Source: Geothrix fermentans DSM 14018 (GTDB lineage Bacteria > Acidobacteriota > Holophagae > Holophagales > Holophagaceae). Taken from it: 64,000 nt of DNA. The number at the start of each line of letters is the position of its first letter. Within the stretch, counting starts at the first letter, position 1. Shown here piece by piece: positions 1-7,435 of this stretch. Where the stretch lies: positions 62,001-126,000 of the forward strand of contig NZ_AUAU01000007.1 in the NCBI RefSeq assembly GCF_000428885.1. Direction: 5' to 3'. Position numbers and translations under genes: made by a program. Under the pieces are notes generated by a model, which had not been told where the DNA came from, did not search any database, and was given only the letters and a program-made list of their open reading frames with translations.

Positions 1-22
1 CAACCCGTTCGATGGTGATCAT
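1..22 (-). CDS. possible 5' end of a gene leaving the left edge
   Basis: On the minus strand an ATG at 22 opens a frame reading MITIERV before the sequence ends. This resembles the first residues of many ABC transporter ATP-binding subunits, but seven residues are not enough to assign a family. It lies beyond the hairpin at 36-65, in the same direction as the preceding gene. No clear Shine-Dalgarno is visible. Only the open frame is seen; the gene call is a guess. Confidence 0.2.
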
Positions 23-35
23 GTCGGCACCCGGC

Positions 36-65
36 TCAGAGAGGCGCGCGGTCGCGCCTCTCTGA
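36..65. terminator. 13-bp perfect hairpin, likely transcription terminator
   Basis: Positions 36-48 and 53-65 are perfectly complementary (TCAGAGAGGCGCG with its reverse complement) around a 4-nt loop CGGT. It starts about 40 nt after the stop of the H1-like/TrpC-like frame (minus strand). There is no clear U-tract on either side, so it is a terminator-like hairpin rather than a textbook intrinsic terminator. Confidence 0.65.
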
Positions 66-104
66 TATTAGCCAGGTTGTGCGGACGGATCCGCTGGAAT
101 CCGT

Positions 105-575
105 CTACTTCTTCGCGGCCTTCTTGGGGGCAGCCTTCTTCGCGACGGTCTTCTTGGCGGCCGGCTTCTTGGCGGCGGCCTTCTTGGGGGCGGCCTTCTT
201 CGCGACGGCCTTCTTGGCGGCCGGCTTCTTGGCGGCGGCCTTCTTCGGCGCGGCCTTCTTGGCGGCGGCCTTCTTCGGCGCGGCCTTCTTCACGGCCTTC
301 TTGACGACCTTCTTCGCGGCGGCCTTCTTGGGGGCGGCCTTCTTGGCGGCGGCCTTCTTCGGCGCGGCCTTCTTGGCGGCGGCCTTCTTGGGGGCAGCCT
401 TCTTCGCGGCCGGCTTCTTGGCGGCGGCCTTCTTCGGCGCGGCCTTCTTCGCAGCCGGCTTCTTGGCGGCGGCCTTCTTCTTCGGCGCGGCCTTCTTCGC
501 GGCCGGCTTCTTGGCAGCGGGCTTCGCGGCCGCGGGGGCGGCGGGGGTGGCGACCATGTTGGTCAGTTCGGCCAT
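105..575 (-). CDS. histone-H1-like Lys/Ala/Pro-rich DNA-binding protein (nested in-frame start)
   Basis: An ATG at 575, inside the longer frame, has AAAGGAG seven bases upstream, the best RBS in this part of the window. The 156-residue product begins [14 protein letters not shown] and then consists of [14 protein letters not shown] and AAAKK repeats, with one VVKKAVKK variation, to the end. Such tails (compare HctB/AlgR3-type H1-like proteins) bind DNA non-specifically and compact the nucleoid. The N-terminus fits a short independent protein. Whether the cell makes this product alone, the 479-residue fusion, or both cannot be told from sequence. Confidence 0.7.
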   Translation of the reverse strand: MAELTNMVATPAAPAAAKPAAKKPAAKKAAPKKKAAAKKPAAKKAAPKKAAAKKPAAKKAAPKKAAAKKAAPKKAAAKKAAPKKAAAKKVVKKAVKKAAPKKAAAKKAAPKKAAAKKPAAKKAVAKKAAPKKAAAKKPAAKKTVAKKAAPKKAAKK

Positions 576-1544
576 GGGTGGCTCCTTTACGCCCTTTTGG
601 GCGAGGTTGGAAGGGGTCGTGCGGGAAGATGGCTTGCCAGTAGCACCTTTCGTGCCGGGCTGGCTAGCGGCTTCCCGCTGGGTGGATATGCGTTCCTTGG
701 CTGCGGCAGCAGCCGTGGGGGGGTGCGCCGCATCGGCGGCAGAGCCGGTCTTGCCCTTGGGCTTCGCGGCTTTTTTCGGGGGCTCCACGCCTGCCAGGAT
801 CTGCGCCAGACGCTTGCCGGGATAGTAGTCGTCGAGAAGGGCGTCGCCGATCAGCAGGCCGTGGACGCCCAGGGCCTCCATCTGCTTGATCTGCTCCAGC
901 CGGTGGATGCCGCCTTCGACCATCTTGAGGCAGCTCTTGGGGATCTTCTTGACCAGGACCACGGCCTGGTCCCAGGAGGGTTCCCAGGTGTCGAGGTTGC
1001 GGCCCACGGCGCAGATGATGTCGGCGCCCGCGTCCACAGCCCGCTGGAGGTCGGCCTCGGAGGTCACCTCCACCACCACGTCGAGCCCCTTGCTCATGGC
1101 GAACTTGAGCAGCGTCTCCAGACGGTCCTGGCCCAGGAGGGCGGGCATGAGGAAGATGGCGTCGGCGCCGAGGATCTTGCTCTCCTCGACCTGGTACTCC
1201 TCGAAGATGAAGTCGCGGCGGATGAGGGGCAGCTTCACCTGGCTGCGGACCTCGGAGAGGTGCTTGTCCTCGCCGTGGTAGAGGAACTTGTCCGTGGCGA
1301 TGGAGAGGGCCCTGGCGCCATTTTCGGCCAGACTCTTGGCGTGAGTGGAGGCCTTGTAAGAATCCCGGACCTGACCCCGGCCGGGGTCACCCCCGGCCAC
1401 TTCACCCAAAATAGTGATTCCAGGCTGGCTGAGCTCTTCCTTCAGGGAGTGGTGACCCTTGTAGGCATCTTTGACCGCCACGGGGCCCCGCTGCTTTTTG
1501 ATTTCCACGTCGAGGGCCTTGAAGATGGCGACTTTCTTTAGCAT
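105..1544 (-). CDS. TrpC-like TIM-barrel protein continuing into a histone-H1-like tail
   Basis: This 479-residue frame has two parts. Residues about 1-255 follow indole-3-glycerol-phosphate synthase (TrpC) along their length: the RRDF segment, [29 protein letters not shown] and EGGI correspond to the TrpC RKDF, YQV, VEV, RNL and ESGI landmarks. Key residues are changed: the ExK of the SPSKG region reads [11 protein letters not shown] (Lys lost), RKDF has become RRDF, the INNRNL Asn is lost and ESG has become EGG. Indoleglycerol-phosphate synthesis is therefore doubtful. After a linker (about 255-322) comes a Lys/Ala/Pro repeat tail of about 155 residues like bacterial H1-type proteins. A strong internal RBS and ATG precede the tail, so the tail may be made separately. 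The ATG at 1544 has GGAG upstream. Nothing between the two parts stops or shifts the frame. No trp genes lie nearby. Confidence 0.75.
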   Translation of the reverse strand: MLKKVAIFKALDVEIKKQRGPVAVKDAYKGHHSLKEELSQPGITILGEVAGGDPGRGQVRDSYKASTHAKSLAENGARALSIATDKFLYHGEDKHLSEVRSQVKLPLIRRDFIFEEYQVEESKILGADAIFLMPALLGQDRLETLLKFAMSKGLDVVVEVTSEADLQRAVDAGADIICAVGRNLDTWEPSWDQAVVLVKKIPKSCLKMVEGGIHRLEQIKQMEALGVHGLLIGDALLDDYYPGKRLAQILAGVEPPKKAAKPKGKTGSAADAAHPPTAAAAAKERISTQREAASQPGTKGATGKPSSRTTPSNLAQKGVKEPPMAELTNMVATPAAPAAAKPAAKKPAAKKAAPKKKAAAKKPAAKKAAPKKAAAKKPAAKKAAPKKAAAKKAAPKKAAAKKAAPKKAAAKKVVKKAVKKAAPKKAAAKKAAPKKAAAKKPAAKKAVAKKAAPKKAAAKKPAAKKTVAKKAAPKKAAKK

Positions 1545-2033
1545 TTCCCACGCTCCAAATCTCAGATACCTCGCTGCTGGCCCTATGGGGAAGATGATCG
1601 GTCGTTTTTCCTCTGATTCAACATCAAACCAGTGATCCGAATGAGGTCAACAGAGAAATCAAAAAAATCTTCATTTTTTTTGACGCTACCTCCCCCCCTC
1701 CCATCCATTCGTCTCCACCCCCGCGGGCACGGCTTTCCACCTTCATCCCGCTTCAGCGCGACCGCGATGGGCGCCACCGTCCGTCCATCGCGCGACGATC
1801 CGTTCCGCTGCAAACCCGCGCCCACGCGCCATCCGCAAACACCACCTCCTCCCCGTCCGCAAGGATCCCCGCGCCCGCTGCGACACCGGAACCACGTCCC
1901 CGGCGACCCGCCACGCCGGGCTGTTCGTGCCCCGCGTCGCGACCTCCGCCTGCTACGCTTCCCTTCGAGCCTTCCGCCCCGGGCCCAGCGCACGCGGCCT
2001 TCGGGGTCCCGCCGGAAGCGCCGAGAGGCCCCC
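1545..2033. other. 489-bp gap between the TrpC-like gene and upp
   Basis: No convincing gene is seen. The end near 1620-1690 is AT-rich for this genome (runs of A and T), as expected of a promoter region for the minus-strand gene; the best -35-like hexamer is TTGACC (minus strand, 1650-1645), but no good -10 follows. The rest is C-rich. Two inverted repeats stand out: CGCGATGG with its complement at 1763-1770/1785-1792, and CCCGGCG with its complement at 1899-1905/1914-1920. They may be leader structures or operators for upp. Confidence 0.4.
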
Positions 2034-2660
2034 ATGACGATCCACGTGCTCGACCACCCGCTGGTGCACCACAAGCTCTCCCTCATCCGCGACCGGAAGA
2101 CCCCCGGCAGCCTCTTCCGCTCGCTCATCGAGGAGGTGGGGCTGGTCCTCGCGACCGAATCGACGCGCAGCCTGCCCGTGGAATCGGTGGTGGTGGAGAC
2201 GCCGCTCGAGCGCACGGGCACGCTCCGGCTGAAGTCGCTGGACCCCGTGCTGGTGCCGGTCCTGCGCGCGGGCCTCGGCCTCCTTCCTTCGTTCCTCAAG
2301 CTGCTGCCGACGGCCAAGGTGGGCCACCTCGGGCTCTACCGCGATCACGATTCGCTCGTCCCCGTCCCCTACTACAGGAACTTCCCGCCCTTGCTCGAAG
2401 CCCGCCCCGTGTTCGTGCTGGATCCCATGCTCGCCACCGGGGGCAGCGCCTCCGAAGCCGTGCGCCAGCTCAAGAGCGCCGGCGCGGTGAACCTCACCCT
2501 CGTCGCGCTGCTCGCGGCGCCCGAGGGATTGGAGCGCCTCCAGTCCGACCACCCGGACCTCACCATCGTCGTGGGCGCCGTGGATCGCCAGCTCAACGAG
2601 AAGGGCTACATCCTCCCGGGCCTCGGCGACGCGGGGGACCGGCTCTTCGGAACCGCCTAG
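2034..2660 (+). CDS. upp: uracil phosphoribosyltransferase
   Basis: Converts uracil and PRPP to UMP in pyrimidine salvage; cytosolic. The 208-residue length is typical. Visible family landmarks are the N-terminal HPLVHHKLSLIRD, the LRAGLGL segment, the PRPP-binding loop FVLDPMLATGGSA and the uracil-binding C-terminus GLGDAGDRLFGT. The frame is open further upstream, but the ATG at 2034 gives the standard N-terminus and has GAGG just before it. It stands alone, convergent with the TPR protein gene 11 bp away. Confidence 0.97.
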   Translation: MTIHVLDHPLVHHKLSLIRDRKTPGSLFRSLIEEVGLVLATESTRSLPVESVVVETPLERTGTLRLKSLDPVLVPVLRAGLGLLPSFLKLLPTAKVGHLGLYRDHDSLVPVPYYRNFPPLLEARPVFVLDPMLATGGSASEAVRQLKSAGAVNLTLVALLAAPEGLERLQSDHPDLTIVVGAVDRQLNEKGYILPGLGDAGDRLFGTA

Positions 2661-2671
2661 GACGCGGCGCT

Positions 2672-4126
2672 TCAGCCCTTCTCACGCCCGAGCATGGCCC
2701 GGAGGCGGCCCATGATGCTGCCCTCGGCGCGGGACGCGTCCGGGGCTCCGCCCTCTCCATCCAGATCGGAGGGCACGGCCACGGAAGGATCCAGCTCCAG
2801 CGCGCGGCGGAAGCAGCCCTGGGCGTTGGCGCGGAATCCCTTGCGGTGGTACAGCTCGCCCATCAGGGCCCAGGGCTCCGCCGCGCGGGGCCGGATGCGC
2901 GAGGCCACCTGGAGCGCCTCGACGGCGCGCGTGGACCAGGCGGGATTCCCCAGCCGGAGCCGGCCCAGCAGCAGCCAGGCCTCGTAGGCGGCCGGGGAAT
3001 CGCCGTCCAGCTTGATGGACTGCTCGAGTGCGCGGATGGCCTCGCTCGTGCGGTCCTGCATCACGTAGGACTTCGCCTTCACCAGCAGGTGATGGGCCCG
3101 GCCCGCCGCCGACAGGGACTCCTCGTCCGACTGGGAATGGAGCAGGGGCAGGGAGGAGGGCGTCGGCTCGGACAGGGCGCGCTCCATGGTCTCCGGCGGC
3201 GGAGGAGGCAGGGAGCGGGGCGTGTGGGCCGGGGTGTGCATCGGCGTGCGCGCCGGGGGCGGCGGCATGTCCTCCCCTTCAATCAGCAGGATCGGCTCCG
3301 GTTCCGCCTCGGGTCCGGTCATGGCCAGGGGGATGGATTCGAAGACGGGCTCCACGGGCTCCGGCCCTTCGGGGAGCGGCGCGGATGGCGTGGGATCCCT
3401 GGGCAGCAGCGGAAGGTCGCCCCGCACCAGGCTCAGTCCGCCCAGGGCCCAGAGGGTGGCCACCAGCCGGGCGGACTCCTCGGAGGACATGCCGGACAGC
3501 GAGCCGATGGTCTCGTAGCCGAGGGGTTCGGAACCCAGCAGCGACAGGGCATAGGCCAGCGTCGGAGTGAGGGGGAGGTCGCTGAGGGACTCCAGCAGGT
3601 TGGCTTCCGCCTCCCACCGCCAGTCCGGCTCGCCGCGGAACATGTCCACCAGGTCGTGGTCGATCTTGGCGCTCTGGAAGGTGTCCCACACGAGGCGCCG
3701 GTGATCCAGCCAGAACTGGAGATCTCCGCTGAGGTTGTCCTCCAGCATCCCCGGCATCCAGGACATCTTGAGGATGGGGTGCTCCATGGCGTGGAGCAGC
3801 ACCGACCCCAGCAGCTCGTGGAGGCGCTTGTCCCGCTCCGCCACGGTCATGAGGCCCACCTGCACCACGCGGTCCCCCATGCGGGAGCCCTCGCCGTCTG
3901 CCAGCAACTCCTTGAGGGCGGCCATGTCCAGCACGCCGCGGCGGATGAGGAAGTTCCCAAACTGCTCCCCGACGGCATCGCTCCGGAGGTAGACCAGGTC
4001 GCCGCCCCGCCAGTAGAGCCGGCGCGTGCCATCGTTCTGCTCCAGCACGAGTTCGCCTTCGGCCCGCTGCTGGTGGAGCGATCCCATGAGGGCTGGCAGG
4101 AAGTGGCGAAGACGGACTTCGGGCAC
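2672..4126 (-). CDS. DUF4388-like N-terminal domain and C-terminal TPR protein
   Basis: A 484-residue cytosolic protein without signal peptide. Residues about 1-110 (LHQQRAEGELVLEQNDGTRR, GGDLVYLRSD, FLIRRG) look like the DUF4388/PatA-type N-terminal domain found in two-component and gliding regulators. A helical region follows to about 235, then a Pro-rich linker (about 240-330), then TPR-like repeats (about 340-450: ARAHHLLVKAKSYVMQDR, AYEAWLLLGRLRLG, AWALMGELYHRKGF). GTG at 4126 with GGAG upstream is the likely start. It is divergent from the Ser/Thr kinase gene, which suggests a shared signalling role (inference). Specific function unknown. Confidence 0.7.
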   Translation of the reverse strand: MPEVRLRHFLPALMGSLHQQRAEGELVLEQNDGTRRLYWRGGDLVYLRSDAVGEQFGNFLIRRGVLDMAALKELLADGEGSRMGDRVVQVGLMTVAERDKRLHELLGSVLLHAMEHPILKMSWMPGMLEDNLSGDLQFWLDHRRLVWDTFQSAKIDHDLVDMFRGEPDWRWEAEANLLESLSDLPLTPTLAYALSLLGSEPLGYETIGSLSGMSSEESARLVATLWALGGLSLVRGDLPLLPRDPTPSAPLPEGPEPVEPVFESIPLAMTGPEAEPEPILLIEGEDMPPPPARTPMHTPAHTPRSLPPPPPETMERALSEPTPSSLPLLHSQSDEESLSAAGRAHHLLVKAKSYVMQDRTSEAIRALEQSIKLDGDSPAAYEAWLLLGRLRLGNPAWSTRAVEALQVASRIRPRAAEPWALMGELYHRKGFRANAQGCFRRALELDPSVAVPSDLDGEGGAPDASRAEGSIMGRLRAMLGREKG

Positions 4127-4217
4127 CGGTGGCTCCGGATGTGGTTTCTAGTTTGCATGTTCCTTGCCGGGACGCCAGCCCAAACGGGGCCGCGAATGCC
4201 GCAATATCCCAAGCCCC

Positions 4218-4246
4218 TTGGCCCTGCCATGGACAGGGCCTATGCT
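4218..4246 (+). promoter_or_regulatory. sigma70-type promoter for the Ser/Thr kinase gene
   Basis: TTGGCC at 4218-4223 and TATGCT at 4241-4246 are separated by exactly 17 bp, and the ATG of the kinase lies 37 bp after the -10 element. This is among the best spaced -35/-10 pairs in the window. The assignment rests on sequence only. Confidence 0.55.
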
Positions 4247-4283
4247 ATCCCTCCAAACCTCATGCCGACCGGGGGACACTCCC

Positions 4284-5954
4284 ATGTTCGAGAAGCTCGG
4301 AAAATTCGAGATCAGGCGGATCCTCGGCAACGGCGCCATGGGCGAGGTCTACCTCGGCCTGGATCCCGCCATCGGCCGCGAGGTGGCCATCAAGACCATC
4401 CTCCCCACGGCCGCTGCCGGTGGAGACGCCAAGGAGCGCTTCGCCCGCGAGGCCCGGGCCGCCGGCGTGCTGAACCATCCGAACCTCGTCACCATCTACG
4501 AGTTCGGCGAGGATCAGGGCGTCCTCTACATCGCCATGGAATACGTGAAGGGCCACGACCTGGACGAGCTGCTGCAGGACCAGTCCCTGACCCGCGCCGA
4601 GGCGCTGGAAGTGCTGGCCCAGGTCTGCGACGGCCTGGGCTTCGCCCACCGCCAGCACATCGTCCACCGCGACATCAAGCCCACGAATGTGCGCGTGCAG
4701 CGCGACGGGCGCCGCCTCCACGCCAAGGTCATGGACTTCGGCGTGGCCAAGATCAGCAACTCCGACATGACCGCCACGGGCATGGTCATGGGCACCGTGA
4801 GCTACATGGCCCCCGAGTACATCCGCACGGGGAAGCCCGATCCGCGCAGCGACCTCTTCGCGGTGGGCGTGATGCTCTACGAGTGCCTCAGCGGCCGGAA
4901 GCCGTTCGCCGGCGACACCACGCCCACGGTCCTCTATAAGATCGTGAACGAGGCCCCGGATCCCATCGAGACGGAGAAGCTGCAGGGCATCAGCCCCGCC
5001 ATCCGGTCCGTCATGGACCGCGCCCTCGCCAAGAACCCGGACGAGCGCTTCCAGACCGCCGAGGACCTGGCCAAGGCCCTGCGCGCGGCGAAGGATCCCT
5101 CCTGGACGGGCCAGCTGGAGGAGGCGACCTCGCTGCTCCAGGCCGCTGCGCCCACGGCGCCCGCGGCACCCACGGCACCGGCGCGGCCCGCCGCCTCGGC
5201 ACCCACCCAGCAGGTGCCGGCCGTGGCGGCCCCTCCGGCCGCACCCATGCCTCCGGCTCCTGCCCCGGCCCGGGCCTCCCGCGGGCGGGGCGGCCTCTGG
5301 ATCGGTCTCGCGGCCTTGGTCCTCGCGGGGGCCGGCGGCGCGGGCTGGTGGGTCTTCCATCGGGGCGCGCCGCCCGCGGTGGAGGTGGTTCCATCCCCGG
5401 CGGGAAGCCCGGAGGCGAAGGTCGAGGCGCCCCGCCCCACCGACGCGCCCGCCCCGGCCCCCGGCGGTGGGACCCTCTCGGAAGCGAAGGCCGGATCCGA
5501 ATCCACGCGCCCGGCCCCCGCCGCGGAGACGCGGGCGGAGGAGCCGCCTCCCAGGAAGGCGGGGCCCGCCGAGCCGCGTGCCGCGGAACCCCGCGCCATC
5601 GACCAGCCCGAGCTCTACCGGGCGGAGAAGCTCGACAAGCTGCAGGCCCACGAGCGCATGAACCTGGGCAACGTGTCGCTCAGCGAGGCCATCCAGCTGG
5701 CGGACAGCCAGCCCGACAAGGCCATCCAGGGCTTCCGCCAGGCCATCCAGGCCGATCCCACCAACGTGAACGCCCACGCCTGGCTGGCGACCGTGCTCCA
5801 TGACCAGGGCCGCCACGCGGAGTTCGTCCAGGAGCTCCGCGAGGCCCGCCGCCAGGGCATCCTGGGGCAGATGGCCTCGCGCAACATCCGCTTCCGGACC
5901 GCCCTCAATCAAGCCCGGTTCCACCGGAAGCTCCCTCCCGATCTGGCGGACTGA
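4284..5954 (+). CDS. transmembrane Ser/Thr protein kinase (Hanks type) with C-terminal TPR-like region
   Basis: A 556-residue kinase. The N-terminal domain (about 8-270) has the Gly-rich loop GNGAMG, VAIK (Lys37), HRDIKPTN (catalytic Asp130), DFG (151-153), MAPE and the later SDLFAVGVMLYE segment, so it should be active. A Pro/Ala-rich linker (about 285-330) leads to one membrane helix (about 336-358, LWIGLAALVLAGAGG), then a second Pro/Ala-rich stretch and a helical TPR-like end (about 450-550: AIQLADSQPDKAIQGFRQAI, NAHAWLATVLHDQG). The kinase domain would be cytosolic and the TPR end outside the membrane. Start ATG 4284 with GGGGGA upstream is preferred over Met codons further 5'. rnc follows after 2 bp. 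Substrate not known; FHA and zinc-ribbon proteins further along the window are possible partners (inference). Confidence 0.93.
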   Translation: MFEKLGKFEIRRILGNGAMGEVYLGLDPAIGREVAIKTILPTAAAGGDAKERFAREARAAGVLNHPNLVTIYEFGEDQGVLYIAMEYVKGHDLDELLQDQSLTRAEALEVLAQVCDGLGFAHRQHIVHRDIKPTNVRVQRDGRRLHAKVMDFGVAKISNSDMTATGMVMGTVSYMAPEYIRTGKPDPRSDLFAVGVMLYECLSGRKPFAGDTTPTVLYKIVNEAPDPIETEKLQGISPAIRSVMDRALAKNPDERFQTAEDLAKALRAAKDPSWTGQLEEATSLLQAAAPTAPAAPTAPARPAASAPTQQVPAVAAPPAAPMPPAPAPARASRGRGGLWIGLAALVLAGAGGAGWWVFHRGAPPAVEVVPSPAGSPEAKVEAPRPTDAPAPAPGGGTLSEAKAGSESTRPAPAAETRAEEPPPRKAGPAEPRAAEPRAIDQPELYRAEKLDKLQAHERMNLGNVSLSEAIQLADSQPDKAIQGFRQAIQADPTNVNAHAWLATVLHDQGRHAEFVQELREARRQGILGQMASRNIRFRTALNQARFHRKLPPDLAD

Positions 5955-5956
5955 CC

Positions 5957-6664
5957 ATGGCGAAGCGCACCGACGGGCTGGCCGAGCTGGAGGCCCGGCT
6001 GGGCTACCGGTTCTCGGACCGGACCCTCCTCCAGGAAGCCCTCACGCACACCTCGGCCGGCAAGGGCCGGGACAACCAACGGCTGGAGTTCCTGGGGGAT
6101 GCCCTCCTCAACTTCTCCGTGGCGCGGCTGCTCTACCGCGAGCGGCCGGACTGGCAGGAAGGCCCCATGAGCAAGTTCCGCGGCGTGCTGGTGCGCACGG
6201 ATTCGCTGCACCAGTGGGCCCTGGAGCTGGGCCTCGACCGGGCCCTCAGCGCCGCCCACCCCCGCAAGGCCCCGCCCATGGGGCCCAAGCCCCTGGCCGA
6301 TGCGCTGGAGGCCCTGCTGGCGGCGGTTTACCTGGACGCCCAGGCCGGAGGCCAGGATGGGTCCGCCGCGGCCATGGCCCTGGTGGAAACCCGGTTCCTG
6401 GAGCCCATCCGCTCCGCCAAACCGGAGGCCTGGTCAAGGCTGGATCCCAAGACCACCCTGCAGGAGGAGGCCGCCCGGCTGGGATTGCCTGCCCCCTCCT
6501 ATGAGCAGGTGTCCCAGTCGGGCCCGGGCCACGCCCCGCTGTTCACCGTGCGCGTGGCCGTGGGGGACCGCCACGTCGAGGCCCGCGGCTCCTCCCGCAA
6601 GCGGGCGGAAAGCGATGCCGCCCGCCGGCTCCTGGACCTGCTCACGGAATCCTCACAGGCGTGA
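5957..6664 (+). CDS. rnc: ribonuclease III
   Basis: Cleaves double-stranded RNA in rRNA and mRNA processing. The 235 residues contain the signature RLEFLGDALLN with the catalytic Glu and Asp, the second acidic pair in LADALEALLAAVYLD, and a C-terminal double-stranded RNA binding domain (about 160-230, TTLQEEAARLGLPAP to GSSRKRAESDAARRLL). Length and order match bacterial RNase III. The gene begins 2 bp after the kinase stop, so it is probably cotranscribed with it. Confidence 0.97.
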   Translation: MAKRTDGLAELEARLGYRFSDRTLLQEALTHTSAGKGRDNQRLEFLGDALLNFSVARLLYRERPDWQEGPMSKFRGVLVRTDSLHQWALELGLDRALSAAHPRKAPPMGPKPLADALEALLAAVYLDAQAGGQDGSAAAMALVETRFLEPIRSAKPEAWSRLDPKTTLQEEAARLGLPAPSYEQVSQSGPGHAPLFTVRVAVGDRHVEARGSSRKRAESDAARRLLDLLTESSQA

Positions 6665-6673
6665 CCCTTGCGT

Positions 6674-6698
6674 TACACTCCATCTACCGGTCGACCGG
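6674..6698 (+). promoter_or_regulatory. -10-like element and 12-bp palindrome before the HisA-like gene
   Basis: TACACT at 6674-6679 matches the -10 form seen elsewhere in this window. It is followed by the perfect palindrome CCGGTCGACCGG at 6687-6698, which runs into the CGGAG ribosome binding site of the TTG-started gene at 6708. The palindrome could be an operator or a small hairpin hiding the RBS. No convincing -35 is seen. Confidence 0.35.
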
Positions 6699-6707
6699 AG
6701 TGTCCGC

Positions 6708-7424
6708 TTGAAGATCTACCCAACCTTGAACCTCCAGCATGGCCGTGTCATCCCCACCACGGGACAGGGCGGCCCTTCCATGGAAACACCCCTGGACCTG
6801 GCGGCGCGCCTCCTGGATGAGGGGGCCACGCGCATGGCCCTCGTGGATGTGGATGCCGCCATGGGAAAGGGCAACAACCGCGAGCTTCTGGCGCAGATCC
6901 TCCAGCGCTGCCACGCCCGGGACCGCAAGGTCTGCATCCAGGTGGCCGGCGGCATCCGCAGCTCAGACCAGGCCCAGTTCTTCATCGACCACGGCGCGAC
7001 CTGGCTGGTGGCGGGCACGATCCTCCACAAGTCCAGCATGGTCTCCGAGCAGCTCATGGCGCGCTTCCAGCCCTTCCTCACCGCGGCCATCGACGCCCGC
7101 GGCGGCCAAGTCCACCGCTCCGGCTGGGTGGACACGGCCAACCTGAGCGCTCTGGACCTCGCCCTGCGCGCCAAGACCTACGGATTCAAGCGGCTCCTCT
7201 TCGTGGACATCCCCGAGGTGCCCGGGGCCGATCCCGACTTCGAGACCGCCAAGGCCCTGGCCTCGGCCACGGGCCTGCCCCTGGTCATGGGGGGCAGCAT
7301 CACGTCCCTCCGGCATCTGGATGCGGTTCCCGCCCACCTCGGCCTCAAGGGGGCCCTGGTGGACGCCCTCCTCTTCCGCGAAGACCCCGGACTCCTGGCC
7401 CTGCTCCAAGCCGCCTGCGCCTGA
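6708..7424 (+). CDS. HisA-like (beta/alpha)8 protein with altered catalytic Asp
   Basis: A 238-residue protein of the HisA/HisF TIM-barrel family, whose HisA members isomerise ProFAR to PRFAR in histidine synthesis. The barrel landmarks are present: ALVDVDAAMGKGNN, CIQVAGGIRSS, WLVAGTILHKS, AAIDARGG and LPLVMGGSIT. The first strand, normally AIDL with the general-base Asp, reads TLNLQHG, so that Asp is Asn; the second catalytic Asp (IDARGG) is kept. No other his gene is nearby. The frame is open to 6300, but TTG at 6708 with CGGAG seven bases upstream gives the HisA-type N-terminus KIYPTLNLQ. It could be a HisA working with a changed residue, a sugar-phosphate isomerase relative or a regulatory pseudoenzyme. 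Confidence 0.8.
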   Translation: MKIYPTLNLQHGRVIPTTGQGGPSMETPLDLAARLLDEGATRMALVDVDAAMGKGNNRELLAQILQRCHARDRKVCIQVAGGIRSSDQAQFFIDHGATWLVAGTILHKSSMVSEQLMARFQPFLTAAIDARGGQVHRSGWVDTANLSALDLALRAKTYGFKRLLFVDIPEVPGADPDFETAKALASATGLPLVMGGSITSLRHLDAVPAHLGLKGALVDALLFREDPGLLALLQAACA

Positions 7425-7435
7425 CCGGAGGGACC

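Noticed and set aside
120-560. Tandem repeat of about 30-60 bp that could be taken for a CRISPR or satellite
   Set aside because: The period follows codons for Lys/Ala/Pro in one frame; there are no unique spacers and no cas genes.
1763-1920. Two inverted repeats before upp as riboswitch or attenuator
   Set aside because: Arms are 7-8 bp with long loops, there is no aptamer pattern that I know, and GC-rich DNA gives such repeats by chance.
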